From: DATHWB01 sp041744795
Lineage (GTDB): Bacteria; Actinomycetota; Acidimicrobiia; Spongiisociales; ZC4RG35
NCBI GenBank assembly: GCA_041744795.1
Contig: JBGTKD010000042.1
Coordinates: forward strand, 1 to 53,019
Direction: 5' to 3'
DNA length: 53,019 nucleotides
The position numbers and the translations under genes are program-made. Shown here piece by piece: positions 1 through 8,576 of the stretch. How positions within the stretch are numbered: position 1 is the stretch's first letter; every line of letters starts with the position of its first letter. The notes beneath the pieces were generated by a model. That model saw only the letters and a list, made by a program, of their open reading frames with translations. It was not told the DNA's origin and did not search any database.

Positions 1-1385
1 CTCACGAAATGCGCCAGCTCGTCGCCGGTCAGCACGATTACCTCAAGGCCCAGGAGTCCCGACTCCGCAACGATCCGATCGGCATCGATCGGGCGGTGCG
101 AGGCAGCGACCACCAGGTTCCCGCCGCCGCTGAACCGCTCCGGCAGACTCAACACAGCTACCTCCGGCCATGTCTGTAGAAGGGTGGCCGCCATCGCTCG
201 CACGAAGTCCAGTTGGGGGCCGTCGATAACGTTGGCGGCGTACAAACCGTCGTTACGTAGAACTCGGTCTATCTCCTCGGCGAACTCGGTTGTCGTTAGG
301 TGCCATGGCACCGCTCGGCCCCCGAATGCGTCGCCTATGACGATGTCGGCAGAGTTGTCGGCGAGCCCGCGCATCGAGGCTCGGCCGTCCCCGATGATCA
401 ACTCTGTTGGTATCCCCGCTGGCGGTGGCATCTCGCGTACGACGATTGGAAGAAGGTCTGGGTCGACTTCGAGCACTGTCGACGTCGACCCCGGCCGGGT
501 CGCTTCGAGCCAGGAAGGCAGGGTGAAAGCCCCACCGCCGATGAATGTCACGTCTACCTGCCCTGTTGTGCTCGCGTCCATCACAGCCGCCAGCATGCGC
601 GTGTACGTGAAGTCGAGGTGGGTCGGGTCGTCGAGATCGACATAGGAGTGAGACAGGTCGTCGAGGTACAGGTGTCGTCCTGACTCTCGATTCGGGTCGT
701 CGACTATCCGCACGCAGTAGTACCGGGTTTCGTAGTCGCAGCGACTGCCCGCCCACGCGGCGATAGAGCCTCCCGCGACCAGACCGATCGCGACTATTGC
801 TAGAACAGCGGCGCTACGAATCCGAATTGCCGCCCCGCCGAGCACGGCCAGCGCTCCCGATCCGATCACGATGGCACTCGATCCGAGAAGGGGAACGAGC
901 ACGAATCCGGTGGCGATCGACCCGGCGATGGCGCCCGCCGTACCGATCGCCGAGTAGCGACCGACCGTCGAACCGGTCTCATCGAGATTCGTCAGAGCCA
1001 GGCGGACGACTGCCGGGGAGACTGCACTGAGCAGGGCGGACGGCGCAAACAGCGCAAGCATCGAAATCGCCGCCAGCCCGCCTATGCCTGCTGATGTGAT
1101 CGCCGGCCCCACCAAGGCGACGATCGGCACCACGAGGATGGCCAGCGCCCCTCCTGTTATCAGTTCCGCTCCGATGAGGTGAGGAAGGTGGGCAGAACGG
1201 TCCGCAATCCGGCCGCCCATCCAGGTTCCGACCGAGATGCCCGCGAGGACTGTCGTCACGATGGCTGTGAACGTTTCAAGGGACTGACCGACATACGGAG
1301 CGAGCAGTCTGATTGCCGCCAGTTCGACCACCAACACCCCAGCGGAAGCTCCGAAAACGACCACGGACGCCCATCGGCGGCTCAC
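1..1385 (-). CDS. Fused MFS-type / spermidine synthase-like membrane protein (3' end beyond the left edge)
   Basis: Partial gene of at least 461 codons, open to the window edge. The first ~190 residues form about seven hydrophobic segments. Then follows a methyltransferase-fold domain of the spermidine/putrescine synthase type: the beta-hairpin RHLYLDDLSHSYVDLDD, the glycine-rich loop FIGGGAFTLP, the acidic strand end TVLEVDPDLL, and IGDGRASM and IVIGDAFGG. This architecture belongs to the 'fused MFS/spermidine synthase' family, whose substrate is rarely known, so aminopropyl transfer is not assured. The GTG start overlaps the TGA of the upstream MFS gene (GTGA), which implies translational coupling and one transcript. 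Family assignment is strong; function is inferred. Confidence 0.8.
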   Translation of the reverse strand, partial: MSRRWASVVVFGASAGVLVVELAAIRLLAPYVGQSLETFTAIVTTVLAGISVGTWMGGRIADRSAHLPHLIGAELITGGALAILVVPIVALVGPAITSAGIGGLAAISMLALFAPSALLSAVSPAVVRLALTNLDETGSTVGRYSAIGTAGAIAGSIATGFVLVPLLGSSAIVIGSGALAVLGGAAIRIRSAAVLAIVAIGLVAGGSIAAWAGSRCDYETRYYCVRIVDDPNRESGRHLYLDDLSHSYVDLDDPTHLDFTYTRMLAAVMDASTTGQVDVTFIGGGAFTLPSWLEATRPGSTSTVLEVDPDLLPIVVREMPPPAGIPTELIIGDGRASMRGLADNSADIVIGDAFGGRAVPWHLTTTEFAEEIDRVLRNDGLYAANVIDGPQLDFVRAMAATLLQTWPEVAVLSLPERFSGGGNLVVAASHRPIDADRIVAESGLLGLEVIVLTGDELAHFV

Positions 1386-2815
1386 CGCGTGGCCCGTTCC
1401 TGGCGCAGCCCCCACACTCCGATGGCTAGGGCGACGGCCAGCATCCCGATGCCCCACAGGAAGACTTCACGCAGGGCGGCGACCTGGGCCGACCCTGGGG
1501 CTGCCGTCGCATCTCCGGCGAATTGGCTTCCGGCGATCGCGGCAACTCGGCTCGACCAGAGCGAGCCGAGCACGGCGACACCAGTCACCTGGCCCAGCAG
1601 CCGTGTAATCGAAAGGATGCCGCCACCGAGCCCGGCGTATTCGGGTGGCATCGCACCCATGATTGCGCTGTTGTTCGGGCTCTGAAACACGCCCATTCCG
1701 ATGCCGAGCGGCAGGATCACGAGTACGAAGTGCCACCACTCGGTGCTCTCGCTGAGTGTCTGGAACCCGAGGAACGAGACCGTCGTCAGCAGCAACCCCG
1801 CCAATGTCAGCTTCCGAATACCAATGCGGTCTGACAGGGATCCGGCGAGAGGTGCGACCACACCGATCGCCAGGGGAGCTGCACCCAACAGCAATCCGAC
1901 AGTGCGAATGTCGAACCCGAGGACGCCTTCGAGATAGAAGGGGAGCAGGAACACCATCGGAGCAACGAGGGTGAACACCATGAACCCGGTGAGGACGCTG
2001 ACCGACAGGGTCGGATTGCGGAACAGATCGAGCTTGATCATCGGCGAGTCCGCCCGCTTTTCTACCTTGAACCACAGGTAGACGACGACGCCGGCAACTG
2101 CGAACAGTGTCAGGTTGAGCGGATCGGCGAAACCGGCTACCTGGCCACGCGTCACCGCAAACGAGAACGCGAATAGCGCTCCGCTGAGAAGCACCATCCC
2201 GGGAATGTCGATTCGTTGGCCTGGGCGAGGAGGAGTGTTCGGCACGTACCGGATGGCCATGATCACTCCGATGATGCCCACGGGGATGTTCACGAAAAAG
2301 ATCGAACGCCAGTCGTAGAACGAGATGAGGACGCCTCCGACGGCAGGTCCGGTGATGATGCCGATTGAGACGAACGTCCCGATGAAACCGAGGGCTTTGC
2401 CGCGCTCGTGGGGAGGGAAACCTTCCGTGAGAATCGCCGCGCCGAGCGACAGGATCATGACCGCTCCGACAGCCTGGATGATCCGAAAACCGATCAGCAT
2501 GCTGACGCTCGTTGAAAGCCCACAAAGGGCGGAAGCGACGGTGAAGAGCGCGAAGCCTGCTGTGTAAATGCGTTTCTTTCCAACGATGTCACCCAGGCGC
2601 CCGGTTCCGAGTGTCAACGTGGCGATCACCAACACATAGGCCAAGGGAATCCACTGGACGGCGCGGAAGGTCGAATCGAACCGGTCAACGATGGTCGGCA
2701 GGGCGACGTTGACTATCGAGGAGTCGATTGTGGCGAGGATGACCCCGGATCCGACGGTCCCCAGCACCATCCACTTCTTCGAGTAGTCGACGTCGATGGG
2801 AGGTGCGGATGCCAC
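1382..2815 (-). CDS. MFS drug/efflux transporter, DHA2 (EmrB/QacA) type
   Basis: A 477-residue integral membrane protein with the length of 14-helix DHA2 exporters, which use the proton gradient to expel hydrophobic compounds. Visible landmarks are an early LATIDSSIVNVALPTI segment (motif D1 region, near residue 27), WIPLAYVL, the motif A-like loop GRLGDIVGKKR and the motif C-like GPAVGGVL. It starts with GTG; the minus-strand hexamer TAGCCT (2825..2830) lies 9 bases upstream, as expected for a leaderless transcript. Its stop overlaps the next gene in GTGA. The substrate cannot be read from sequence. Confidence 0.9.
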   Translation of the reverse strand: MASAPPIDVDYSKKWMVLGTVGSGVILATIDSSIVNVALPTIVDRFDSTFRAVQWIPLAYVLVIATLTLGTGRLGDIVGKKRIYTAGFALFTVASALCGLSTSVSMLIGFRIIQAVGAVMILSLGAAILTEGFPPHERGKALGFIGTFVSIGIITGPAVGGVLISFYDWRSIFFVNIPVGIIGVIMAIRYVPNTPPRPGQRIDIPGMVLLSGALFAFSFAVTRGQVAGFADPLNLTLFAVAGVVVYLWFKVEKRADSPMIKLDLFRNPTLSVSVLTGFMVFTLVAPMVFLLPFYLEGVLGFDIRTVGLLLGAAPLAIGVVAPLAGSLSDRIGIRKLTLAGLLLTTVSFLGFQTLSESTEWWHFVLVILPLGIGMGVFQSPNNSAIMGAMPPEYAGLGGGILSITRLLGQVTGVAVLGSLWSSRVAAIAGSQFAGDATAAPGSAQVAALREVFLWGIGMLAVALAIGVWGLRQERATR

Positions 2816-2859
2816 GGTCGGAGAAGGCTACCGACGGCCCGAGTCGATGCCGATTCCGG

Positions 2860-4128
2860 CTAGATCTCGCTGATCCGGGGAGCGACGATCGGCGGTTCCA
2901 CCGTTACAGGCGTAGTCCGCGTTTCGTCCAGTCGCTTGGCAGTGCGCCAAAAGGACAGCGCGACGATGGCGAGAACGATGCCACCGCCGGCCAGCGTGGG
3001 CTGGACTCCGAATACCGCCGCCAGGGCCGGAGCGGCCGCCAGGGGACCGAGCTTTCCGAACTCGGCGAGCATCTGGGACACACCCATGACACGACCAACC
3101 ATCGCTCGCGGAGAATTCACGTGCAGCATCGTTCGGAAGATGGGGATGAACAGGCCGATCAGCACAGCCCAGATAAACCCGCCCGCCACGACCACGGGCA
3201 GTCGGTCCGTGCCGACGTAGATGATGGCCCCCAGCCCGTTGCTGGCGACGAGGACTAGGACGAATCGAGCTGAGCGCACTCGCGCCGGAAGGCGGCCCAC
3301 CAGCCAGGTGCCGATGACCAGACCGATACCGAAGATCGTGTTCACGAAGCCGATCGTTTCGGGTGGCTCGTTGAGGATGTCGCGGAAGAAGAGAGGCTCG
3401 AGTGCTGAGAACAGCCCGAACATGCTCCATACGGCAGCGCCGGCAAGAAGGTAGAAGCGCAGCCTGTGGTGGCCGAACGAAAACCGCAGGCCGTCCTTTA
3501 GCTCTTGCATCGAGTCACGCTTGAGGGGGACCTCGTCGGGGGTGTCGCTCACCAGTCGAACGCCGTAAATCACGATGAGCGCCACCACCGAACTGACGGC
3601 ATCGAACACGAAGATCGCGTCGATGCTCACCCACTTGGCAAGTACGCCTCCGATCGCAGTACCGACGATGAGCGCCGCCATTCCGGACATCTCGACGAGC
3701 GAGTTCATCTTGGCTAGGCGGTCGGGGTTGTCTGTGAGAAAGGGCGGAAATGAGGCGATCGAAGCGTTGACGGGCGCGGTCACGAGACCGAGCAGCGCGG
3801 ACAGCGCTATGAGCATGTTCAAACTGTCGGCCCACACCAACGAGAGCGCCGTGGGAACGAACACGATCTCGGCGGCGATCAGGACCTTGCGCGGGTCGAA
3901 CCGGTCGATCAGCATCCCGACGAGGGCTGAACCGATCAGCCCTGAGATTCCCAGCGCGGCGATGACCAGGGCGATTTGGGCGGCCGTTCCATCGAATTCA
4001 TAGGCGGCCTTGCCCCAGATCCCGACGAAGAATGCCGCCTCTGCCCCTGACCTAGAGATGAATCGGGCGAGCGCGACCCGGAGCGCGTTGCGGTCGGAGA
4101 GCATGGCGACCGGCAGTCTCCCACGCAT
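2860..4128 (-). CDS. MFS transporter (MFS_3 / EntS-like)
   Basis: About 422 residues with 10-12 hydrophobic helices. The loop GMLIDRFDPRKVL near residue 70 matches motif A of 12-helix MFS exporters, and the closest style is the MFS_3 group that includes enterobactin and macrolide exporters. The reading frame stays open upstream to 4497, but that stretch lies antisense to the OsmC-GNAT gene and looks non-membrane. I chose the ATG at 4128 because AGGTGG sits a few bases upstream and the protein then begins just ahead of the first helix; the ATG at 4104 is the alternative. It ends 44 bases before the DHA2 transporter on the same strand. Confidence 0.85.
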   Translation of the reverse strand: MRGRLPVAMLSDRNALRVALARFISRSGAEAAFFVGIWGKAAYEFDGTAAQIALVIAALGISGLIGSALVGMLIDRFDPRKVLIAAEIVFVPTALSLVWADSLNMLIALSALLGLVTAPVNASIASFPPFLTDNPDRLAKMNSLVEMSGMAALIVGTAIGGVLAKWVSIDAIFVFDAVSSVVALIVIYGVRLVSDTPDEVPLKRDSMQELKDGLRFSFGHHRLRFYLLAGAAVWSMFGLFSALEPLFFRDILNEPPETIGFVNTIFGIGLVIGTWLVGRLPARVRSARFVLVLVASNGLGAIIYVGTDRLPVVVAGGFIWAVLIGLFIPIFRTMLHVNSPRAMVGRVMGVSQMLAEFGKLGPLAAAPALAAVFGVQPTLAGGGIVLAIVALSFWRTAKRLDETRTTPVTVEPPIVAPRISEI

Positions 4129-4170
4129 GAGGCCACCTGTCGTCGGAATTCCGCTCCTAGCCTCGGACAG

Positions 4171-5007
4171 ATGCGAAGTGTTGTGAGGGCAGCCCGTGAG
4201 TCGGAAGGGGTCTTCTCGGTGACGACCCCTTCCCAGGCTCGCTTCCGGGTTGAGGCGGGTGCTTATGAACGGCCTGGACAGGCAGCAGGCCCTGCTCCGA
4301 TGGAGCTTCTGCTTTCCGCTTTGGTCACGTGCGCCGCTTCGACCATCGATTCGGTGCTGGCAAAGATGCGCCTTGACGTGACGGGTTTGAATGTGGTCGC
4401 CGATGCCGAGCGTTCCGATCGGGTTCCCCGGGTTTACACGGCGATCGACCTCGATTTTCAGGTTGCCTCTGAAGCGCCGGAGGAGCGCCTGATGCATGCA
4501 ATTGATCTGACCGAGCGGACATGTTCGGTGTCAGTGATGCTTTCGGTGAGCGCACCTATTACTCCGCGGCTCATCCATGTCCGCCGAGTTGAACCCGCAG
4601 TCACTCGACCGCTTCGCCAGCAGATCCTGCGACCGCATCAGAGTCTCGATGAGTTGGTCAGCCCAGGTGAGTCGGCTCCCGGCGCGGTGTGGTTCGCGGC
4701 GATGTGCGAAGGAGACGTCGTTGGGACAGCCGGCCTGATTCCGGAGCAGTCACCCGATCGAGGTGGAGTCTCTTCGCTGAGACTGCGGGCGATGGCAACG
4801 TCAGAGAGCCAGCTTGGTCGGGGGTTGGGCAGACTGCTGTTGGAGGCTGTGCTCGCCGAGGCTCGGTCTTCTGGTGCCGATGTTGTGTGGTGTAGTGCTC
4901 GCACATTGGCTAGAGACTTCTACTCCGCCGCCGGGTTCTCCGAGACCTCGGAGGTCTACGACGTAGAACACATCGGCCCGCACGTCCGTATGGCTCTCAC
5001 GCTGTGA
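4171..5007 (+). CDS. OsmC-like domain fused to a GNAT acetyltransferase domain
   Basis: A two-domain protein of 278 residues. Residues ~1-130 match the OsmC/Ohr fold: PMELLLSALVTCAAST carries the first redox cysteine and LTERTCSVSVML the second, as in the YhfA branch of peroxide-reducing OsmC proteins. Residues ~140-278 form a GNAT domain: SLRLRAMATSESQLGRGLGR is the beta4 / acetyl-CoA pyrophosphate-binding loop, followed by DFYSAAGFSETSE. No stop or frameshift separates the domains. TAGCCT at 4158..4163 lies 7 bases before the ATG, suggesting a leaderless start. The stop overlaps prmC (GTGA). The acetylation target is unknown; the neighbouring prmC hints at translation-related modification but does not prove it. 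Confidence 0.85.
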   Translation: MRSVVRAARESEGVFSVTTPSQARFRVEAGAYERPGQAAGPAPMELLLSALVTCAASTIDSVLAKMRLDVTGLNVVADAERSDRVPRVYTAIDLDFQVASEAPEERLMHAIDLTERTCSVSVMLSVSAPITPRLIHVRRVEPAVTRPLRQQILRPHQSLDELVSPGESAPGAVWFAAMCEGDVVGTAGLIPEQSPDRGGVSSLRLRAMATSESQLGRGLGRLLLEAVLAEARSSGADVVWCSARTLARDFYSAAGFSETSEVYDVEHIGPHVRMALTL

Positions 5008-5729
5008 ACCGGCTGCCTCCGCACGAACTGGCTCGACTGCGAGCGGTCAGCGTCGACGAAATCGAATTCGGCAAATTGGTCGATCGGCGAATTGCTGGTG
5101 AGCCGCTCCAGTATCTCGAGGGCAGCGCGGCGTTCGGACCTTTCGATCTGGTGGTCGATGCCCGGGTCCTCGTACCTCGTCCTGAGACCGAGGGGTTATG
5201 GGAGATCGCCCAAAGGGTCATCGACGATCCAACGCTGGTTGTCGACTTATGTACCGGGTCGGGTGCACTCGCGATCGCGCTCCAATCGAGCTTCCCCGCC
5301 GCCCGGGTCATAGGCACCGACCTTTCGGGACCGGCGATCGAACTGGCCCAGGTCAACGGTGCTGCCCTCGCCCCATCGGTTGAGTGGCGACAAGGTGACC
5401 TGTTCGACGCCCTCGAATCCGAGCTCGCTGGCCGAGTGGATCTCCTCGTTTCCAATCCGCCGTATGTCGCCGCCGCCGAGTGGGCCCGCCTCCCCGAGGA
5501 TGTCCGACGCGAGCCGCGGATGGCTCTGGTCTCCGGTCCGACGGGTCTTGAGGTCCTCCAGCGGATCGCGACCGAGTCATCGGTTTGGCTGAGCGGGGGA
5601 GCAGTGGTGGCGTGTGAGATCGGAGAGGATCAGGGGGAAGCGGTCAAATCGATGTTCTCTGGCTTTTCCTGGTGTGAGATCCGCCGTGACCTGGCGGGTC
5701 GGGACCGTTACGTCGTGGCGGGCACGTAG
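5004..5729 (+). CDS. prmC: Peptide chain release factor N5-glutamine methyltransferase (short form)
   Basis: PrmC/HemK methylates the Gln of the GGQ motif in release factors 1 and 2, using SAM. The substrate-binding NPPY motif (LLVSNPPYVAA) is present, as are the Rossmann segments VVDLCTGSGALAIAL and RVIGTDLSG and the linker VLVPRPETEG. At 241 residues it is shorter than usual (~275-290). The missing part is in the N-terminal helical domain that contacts the release factor: only ~30 residues precede GEPLQYLEG. Upstream in-frame stops at 4893 and 4911 exclude a full-length start. The GTG start overlaps the OsmC-GNAT stop, so the two are probably cotranscribed. The 3' end overlaps the opposing glycerate kinase by 22 bases. 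Confidence 0.85.
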   Translation: MNRLPPHELARLRAVSVDEIEFGKLVDRRIAGEPLQYLEGSAAFGPFDLVVDARVLVPRPETEGLWEIAQRVIDDPTLVVDLCTGSGALAIALQSSFPAARVIGTDLSGPAIELAQVNGAALAPSVEWRQGDLFDALESELAGRVDLLVSNPPYVAAAEWARLPEDVRREPRMALVSGPTGLEVLQRIATESSVWLSGGAVVACEIGEDQGEAVKSMFSGFSWCEIRRDLAGRDRYVVAGT

Positions 5730-6913
5730 GAGATCCACACATCCGCCACGTTCGTCCCGGTGGGACCGGTGCGGATCAGAGATTCGACCGCGTCGAGGGT
5801 GGGGTGTGAGTCGCAGGCCGCCAGCGCCGCGACCGGGTCGAGGCCGAGACGCCTGAGGTGGTCGGCCGTGGATCCATCGACGATTGCTCCGGCGGCGTCC
5901 GTCGGACCGTCCACGCCGTCGGTTCCCAACGTGCCAAAGACAGTCGACCCACCTTCGATTTCCACCGCGACAGCCAACGCCGCATGCTGGTTCCGACCTC
6001 CGACGCCCTCTCCGGTCACCTTTACGGTGGTCTCTCCAGTGCCGATCGTCAGGCCTGGTGTGCGGATCATGCGCCAAGCCGCCTCGACCGCATCTCCTTC
6101 GAGGCGCACGGGACGCGAGTCTGATAGACCGGCGAGAGCGAGACGGTGCGAAGCCTCGGCATAGGCCGTATGACGATCGGCGACTATGTGGACTGCCTCG
6201 TTGGGTCTGTGGGCGACGGGTGTGGCGAGCGCGATGTGTATTGGCTCGGGAATCGGACGGCCGAGTCTTCGTTCGAGGATCGCCAAGGCGTGGAGCGCTG
6301 TCGACTCGTCGGAGAGGGTCGGTCCGGAAGCGACAGTCGAAGGCGGGCCGTCGATCACATCGCTGATCACCAGAGTGGTCACGGGTACCTTCGAATGTCC
6401 GCTCAGCCCTCCGTGCTTGAACTCGGAGAGGTGGCGGCGAACGATGTTGAGTTCGTGGATCGGAGTGCCCGCCTGCATCAGTCGCTGTCCGATCGAAGCG
6501 ACCAAGCCCACATCGAGGGGACGTTTCGGGACCTCGGCCATCGCCGAACCACCGCCGGATATCAGGGCGAGCAGGTGGTCGTGGTCTCCGCGCGCTACGA
6601 CGGACAACGCTGCTCGGCCTGCTCTCTCGGATGACCCATCGGGGACGGGATGGGAGCCGACGAGAACATCGAATGGGGGGAGGGGGGCATCGTCCGGAGC
6701 GACGATTACCCCGCCGACGACTTGGTCGCCGAGGTGATCCAAAGCGGCTGCCGCCATGGACCTGGCTGCCTTGCCGATCGCGACGACTGCGACGGTTCCG
6801 TCCAGGTCGAGTCGGGCGAGTACTCGCTGTGTGCGATCGAACGGGTTGAGTGCGATCGGAAGGGCCTGAAGCACGGATTCGACCGTGGCGCGAATGATGG
6901 CGGCGTCAGGCAC
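5708..6913 (-). CDS. Glycerate 2-kinase (DUF4147/MOFRL family)
   Basis: Predicted to phosphorylate D-glycerate to 2-phosphoglycerate with ATP, feeding glycolysis or the serine pathway. About 401 residues. The N-terminal DUF4147 part shows VVAIGKAARSMA, a lysine-containing substrate motif, and LLALISGGGSAM; the C-terminal MOFRL domain shows GRNQHAALAVA and GTLGTDGVDGPTDAAGA. The frame is open upstream to 7090, but that part overlaps the CadI-like gene in another frame, so the GTG at 6913 is the likely start, 20 bases after the CadI stop. No strong ribosome site is visible there. serA and PPDK in the window touch the same three-carbon pool. Confidence 0.85.
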   Translation of the reverse strand: MPDAAIIRATVESVLQALPIALNPFDRTQRVLARLDLDGTVAVVAIGKAARSMAAAALDHLGDQVVGGVIVAPDDAPLPPFDVLVGSHPVPDGSSERAGRAALSVVARGDHDHLLALISGGGSAMAEVPKRPLDVGLVASIGQRLMQAGTPIHELNIVRRHLSEFKHGGLSGHSKVPVTTLVISDVIDGPPSTVASGPTLSDESTALHALAILERRLGRPIPEPIHIALATPVAHRPNEAVHIVADRHTAYAEASHRLALAGLSDSRPVRLEGDAVEAAWRMIRTPGLTIGTGETTVKVTGEGVGGRNQHAALAVAVEIEGGSTVFGTLGTDGVDGPTDAAGAIVDGSTADHLRRLGLDPVAALAACDSHPTLDAVESLIRTGPTGTNVADVWISYVPATT

Positions 6914-6933
6914 GCCGCCATCATCGCACGACT

Positions 6934-7365
6934 TCAGGCCGAGCAGCAGGCCGTGTCTGTGGTCGAGGGACCGCAGCAGTCGGTTGCCTCGTCGTTCATG
7001 TTCTGGCTGTCCGCCAGCACTGTGTAGAACTCCCACCCGGCACCGTCTGGGTCGGTGAGCCACACCTTGTCCTGCTTGGCGTAGCAACACTCGACGCCTT
7101 GTTCTTCGAAGGTGGTGAGTCCGTCTTCGACGAACTTCTTTGTTGCCTGGTTGACCTCGCCGGTCGACTCCACTTCCACGCCTAAATGGTTGAGAGTTCC
7201 TCCTTCGGTGTTCTGGATGAGGACAAGCTTCAGCGGTGGTTCGGCGATGGCGAAGTTGGCATAGCCGGGACGCCTCTTGGTGACGGGGGTGCCAAAAACC
7301 TTCTCATAGAAATCCACGGCGGCGTCAACATCTGTGACGTTGATTGCCAATTGGACTCGTGACAT
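6934..7365 (-). CDS. arsI: CadI/ArsI-family metalloenzyme (vicinal-oxygen-chelate fold)
   Basis: A 143-residue glyoxalase/bleomycin-fold protein very like mycobacterial CadI and the ArsI C-As lyases that cleave methylarsenite. The arsenite-binding Cys pair is present (C93, C94 in GVECCYAKQ), with LNHLGVEV (H60) and DPDGAGWEFYTVLAD. Position 5 is Gln as in CadI, not the His ligand of characterised ArsI enzymes, so cadmium or arsenic binding without lyase action is possible. The tail is cysteine-rich (CCGPSTTDTACCSA). GGAAGGAAC precedes the ATG. It is transcribed divergently from an ArsR-type repressor gene with two inverted repeats between them. Confidence 0.85.
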   Translation of the reverse strand: MSRVQLAINVTDVDAAVDFYEKVFGTPVTKRRPGYANFAIAEPPLKLVLIQNTEGGTLNHLGVEVESTGEVNQATKKFVEDGLTTFEEQGVECCYAKQDKVWLTDPDGAGWEFYTVLADSQNMNDEATDCCGPSTTDTACCSA

Positions 7366-7396
7366 CGGTTGTTCCTTCCTGGGAGCGGCATCATGT

Positions 7397-7412
7397 ATTG
7401 ATCGCTATCGAT
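7397..7412. promoter_or_regulatory. Putative ArsR operator 1
   Basis: Imperfect inverted repeat ATTGAT-CGCT-ATCGAT (5 of 6 positions pair) in the 80-base gap between the divergent cadI/arsI-like and arsR-like genes. AT-rich dyads of this kind are typical ArsR/SmtB operators. The role is inferred from position and symmetry. Confidence 0.5.
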
Positions 7413-7429
7413 GGGACATTGCCATACGT

Positions 7430-7445
7430 ATCGATCTCTGTCAAT
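7430..7445. promoter_or_regulatory. Putative ArsR operator 2
   Basis: A second, weaker dyad: ATCGA, six bases, then TCAAT. It ends directly at the ATG chosen for the arsR-like gene, where bound repressor would block that gene's own start. It shares the ATCGAT half with operator 1. Confidence 0.4.
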
Positions 7446-7790
7446 ATGTGTTTCATGGAAATGTGTTGCACACCGATCGCCGGGGGTCTCACCGGAACCG
7501 AAGCTGAGGATCTCGCCGCAATGTTGAAGGTGCTGGCCGATCCCGCGCGCATCCGGATCGTGTCGATGCTGGCTACCGTCGAGGACGGGGAGGTCTGTGT
7601 CTGTGATCTCACCGAGCCGTTGGGGCTGGGTCAACCGACCGTCAGCCACCACATGAAGCAGTTGCGGGAAGCCGGTTTCATAGAGTCCGAACGTCGAGGC
7701 AAGTGGGTCTATCACCGCCTCGTTCCCGATCGTCTCGCCGAGGTCCGGAGAGCTTTAGCCCTGCCAGAAACGGTCGGGTCTTCGCGCTGA
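7446..7790 (+). CDS. arsR: ArsR/SmtB-family metal-sensing repressor
   Basis: A winged-helix repressor of about 114 residues. It carries the alpha-3 metal-site signature EVCVCDL and the recognition helix GQPTVSHHMKQLREAGF, with KWVYHRL in the wing. An N-terminal CC pair (EMCCTP) could add thiols for arsenite or cadmium. The frame extends upstream to 7344 across the intergenic dyads, so I chose the ATG cluster at 7446/7455/7461; any of the three is possible. It is divergent from the cadI/arsI-like gene and probably represses both. The Cys-x-Cys helix points to As(III)/Sb(III) or Cd(II)/Pb(II) sensing; the metal is inferred. Confidence 0.88.
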   Translation: MCFMEMCCTPIAGGLTGTEAEDLAAMLKVLADPARIRIVSMLATVEDGEVCVCDLTEPLGLGQPTVSHHMKQLREAGFIESERRGKWVYHRLVPDRLAEVRRALALPETVGSSR

Positions 7791-7794
7791 CCGG

Positions 7795-8565
7795 TTACGG
7801 GCGAAGCAACTTGAAGGATTCGGCGAGCTCAATACCGGCTGGCTCGCCCATGCCTCGACACCACGTCGCGATGCGCTCCCGGAACTTTTCTCGTCCCTCC
7901 TCCTCGGTAGCGGCGTCCTGCATGGTCGTGCCGCTCTGGCTGGAATGACATAACAGCGCCTCGATCTTGGTGTCGAACGTGTCGGCGATGTCCTCGAAGT
8001 AGTCGGGCTCGTCCGCCGCATACAACAGGAGCGCATCAGGCCGGTGCTTGCCGAGCCCATCCACCAACTGATGCGGGAAGAAGAGGTGATCGCGTGCAGC
8101 GACCACCGCGTCACACGCTCCCCACCCGATCTCGCGATGGTCGGGATGAAGCATGTATCGCTTCCACGGGTCCCAGGACAGCACCACATCTGGTGCCAGC
8201 CTTCGGATCCACAGCGCTAAATCCTCCTGCAACATAGGAGAGTGGTGCAGTTCGCCGTCGACGTAGTCGAGGAAGATCACGTCGGTCGAGGCACCCAGAA
8301 CGCCAGCCGCTACGCGCGCCTCTTCCCGCCTGGTTCCGGCTAGCCGCGTCGGATCTTCGGACGGATCCCAGGAACCCTTCGAGCCGTCGGTTGCGATCAA
8401 CAGGGTGACTTCGCATCCGGCCGCAGCCCACTTCGCAAGTGTCCCACCGGCGCCGAACTCGGCGTCGTCGGGATGCGCGGCAATCGACAGAGCCCGCGCC
8501 GGCACCTCCAGCGGAGTGTGGTCGGCAACTGCTTCCGAGAACAGGTTGGAGGAGCGACGTGACAT
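7795..8565 (-). CDS. PIG-L (LmbE-like) N-acetylglucosaminyl deacetylase family protein
   Basis: A 256-residue zinc-dependent amidase of the family containing MshB and Mca. The metal motif AHPDDAEFG is near residue 31 and the second histidine motif MLHPDHREIGWGA near residue 140. These enzymes remove acetyl groups from GlcNAc-linked substrates or split mycothiol conjugates; the exact substrate is not readable. The minus-strand hexamer TAGGCT (8574..8579) is 8 bases before the ATG, so it may have its own leaderless promoter as well as readthrough from cofC, whose stop is 11 bases upstream. Confidence 0.85.
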   Translation of the reverse strand: MSRRSSNLFSEAVADHTPLEVPARALSIAAHPDDAEFGAGGTLAKWAAAGCEVTLLIATDGSKGSWDPSEDPTRLAGTRREEARVAAGVLGASTDVIFLDYVDGELHHSPMLQEDLALWIRRLAPDVVLSWDPWKRYMLHPDHREIGWGACDAVVAARDHLFFPHQLVDGLGKHRPDALLLYAADEPDYFEDIADTFDTKIEALLCHSSQSGTTMQDAATEEEGREKFRERIATWCRGMGEPAGIELAESFKLLRP

Positions 8566-8576
8566 GCGCGGCGAGC

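Noticed and set aside
4129..4497. N-terminal extension of the second MFS transporter
   Set aside because: It is antisense to the OsmC domain, lacks membrane character, and the ATG at 4128 has an AGGTGG site.
6914..7090. N-terminal extension of the glycerate kinase frame
   Set aside because: It overlaps the CadI/ArsI coding end in another frame and has His/Arg-rich shadow composition.
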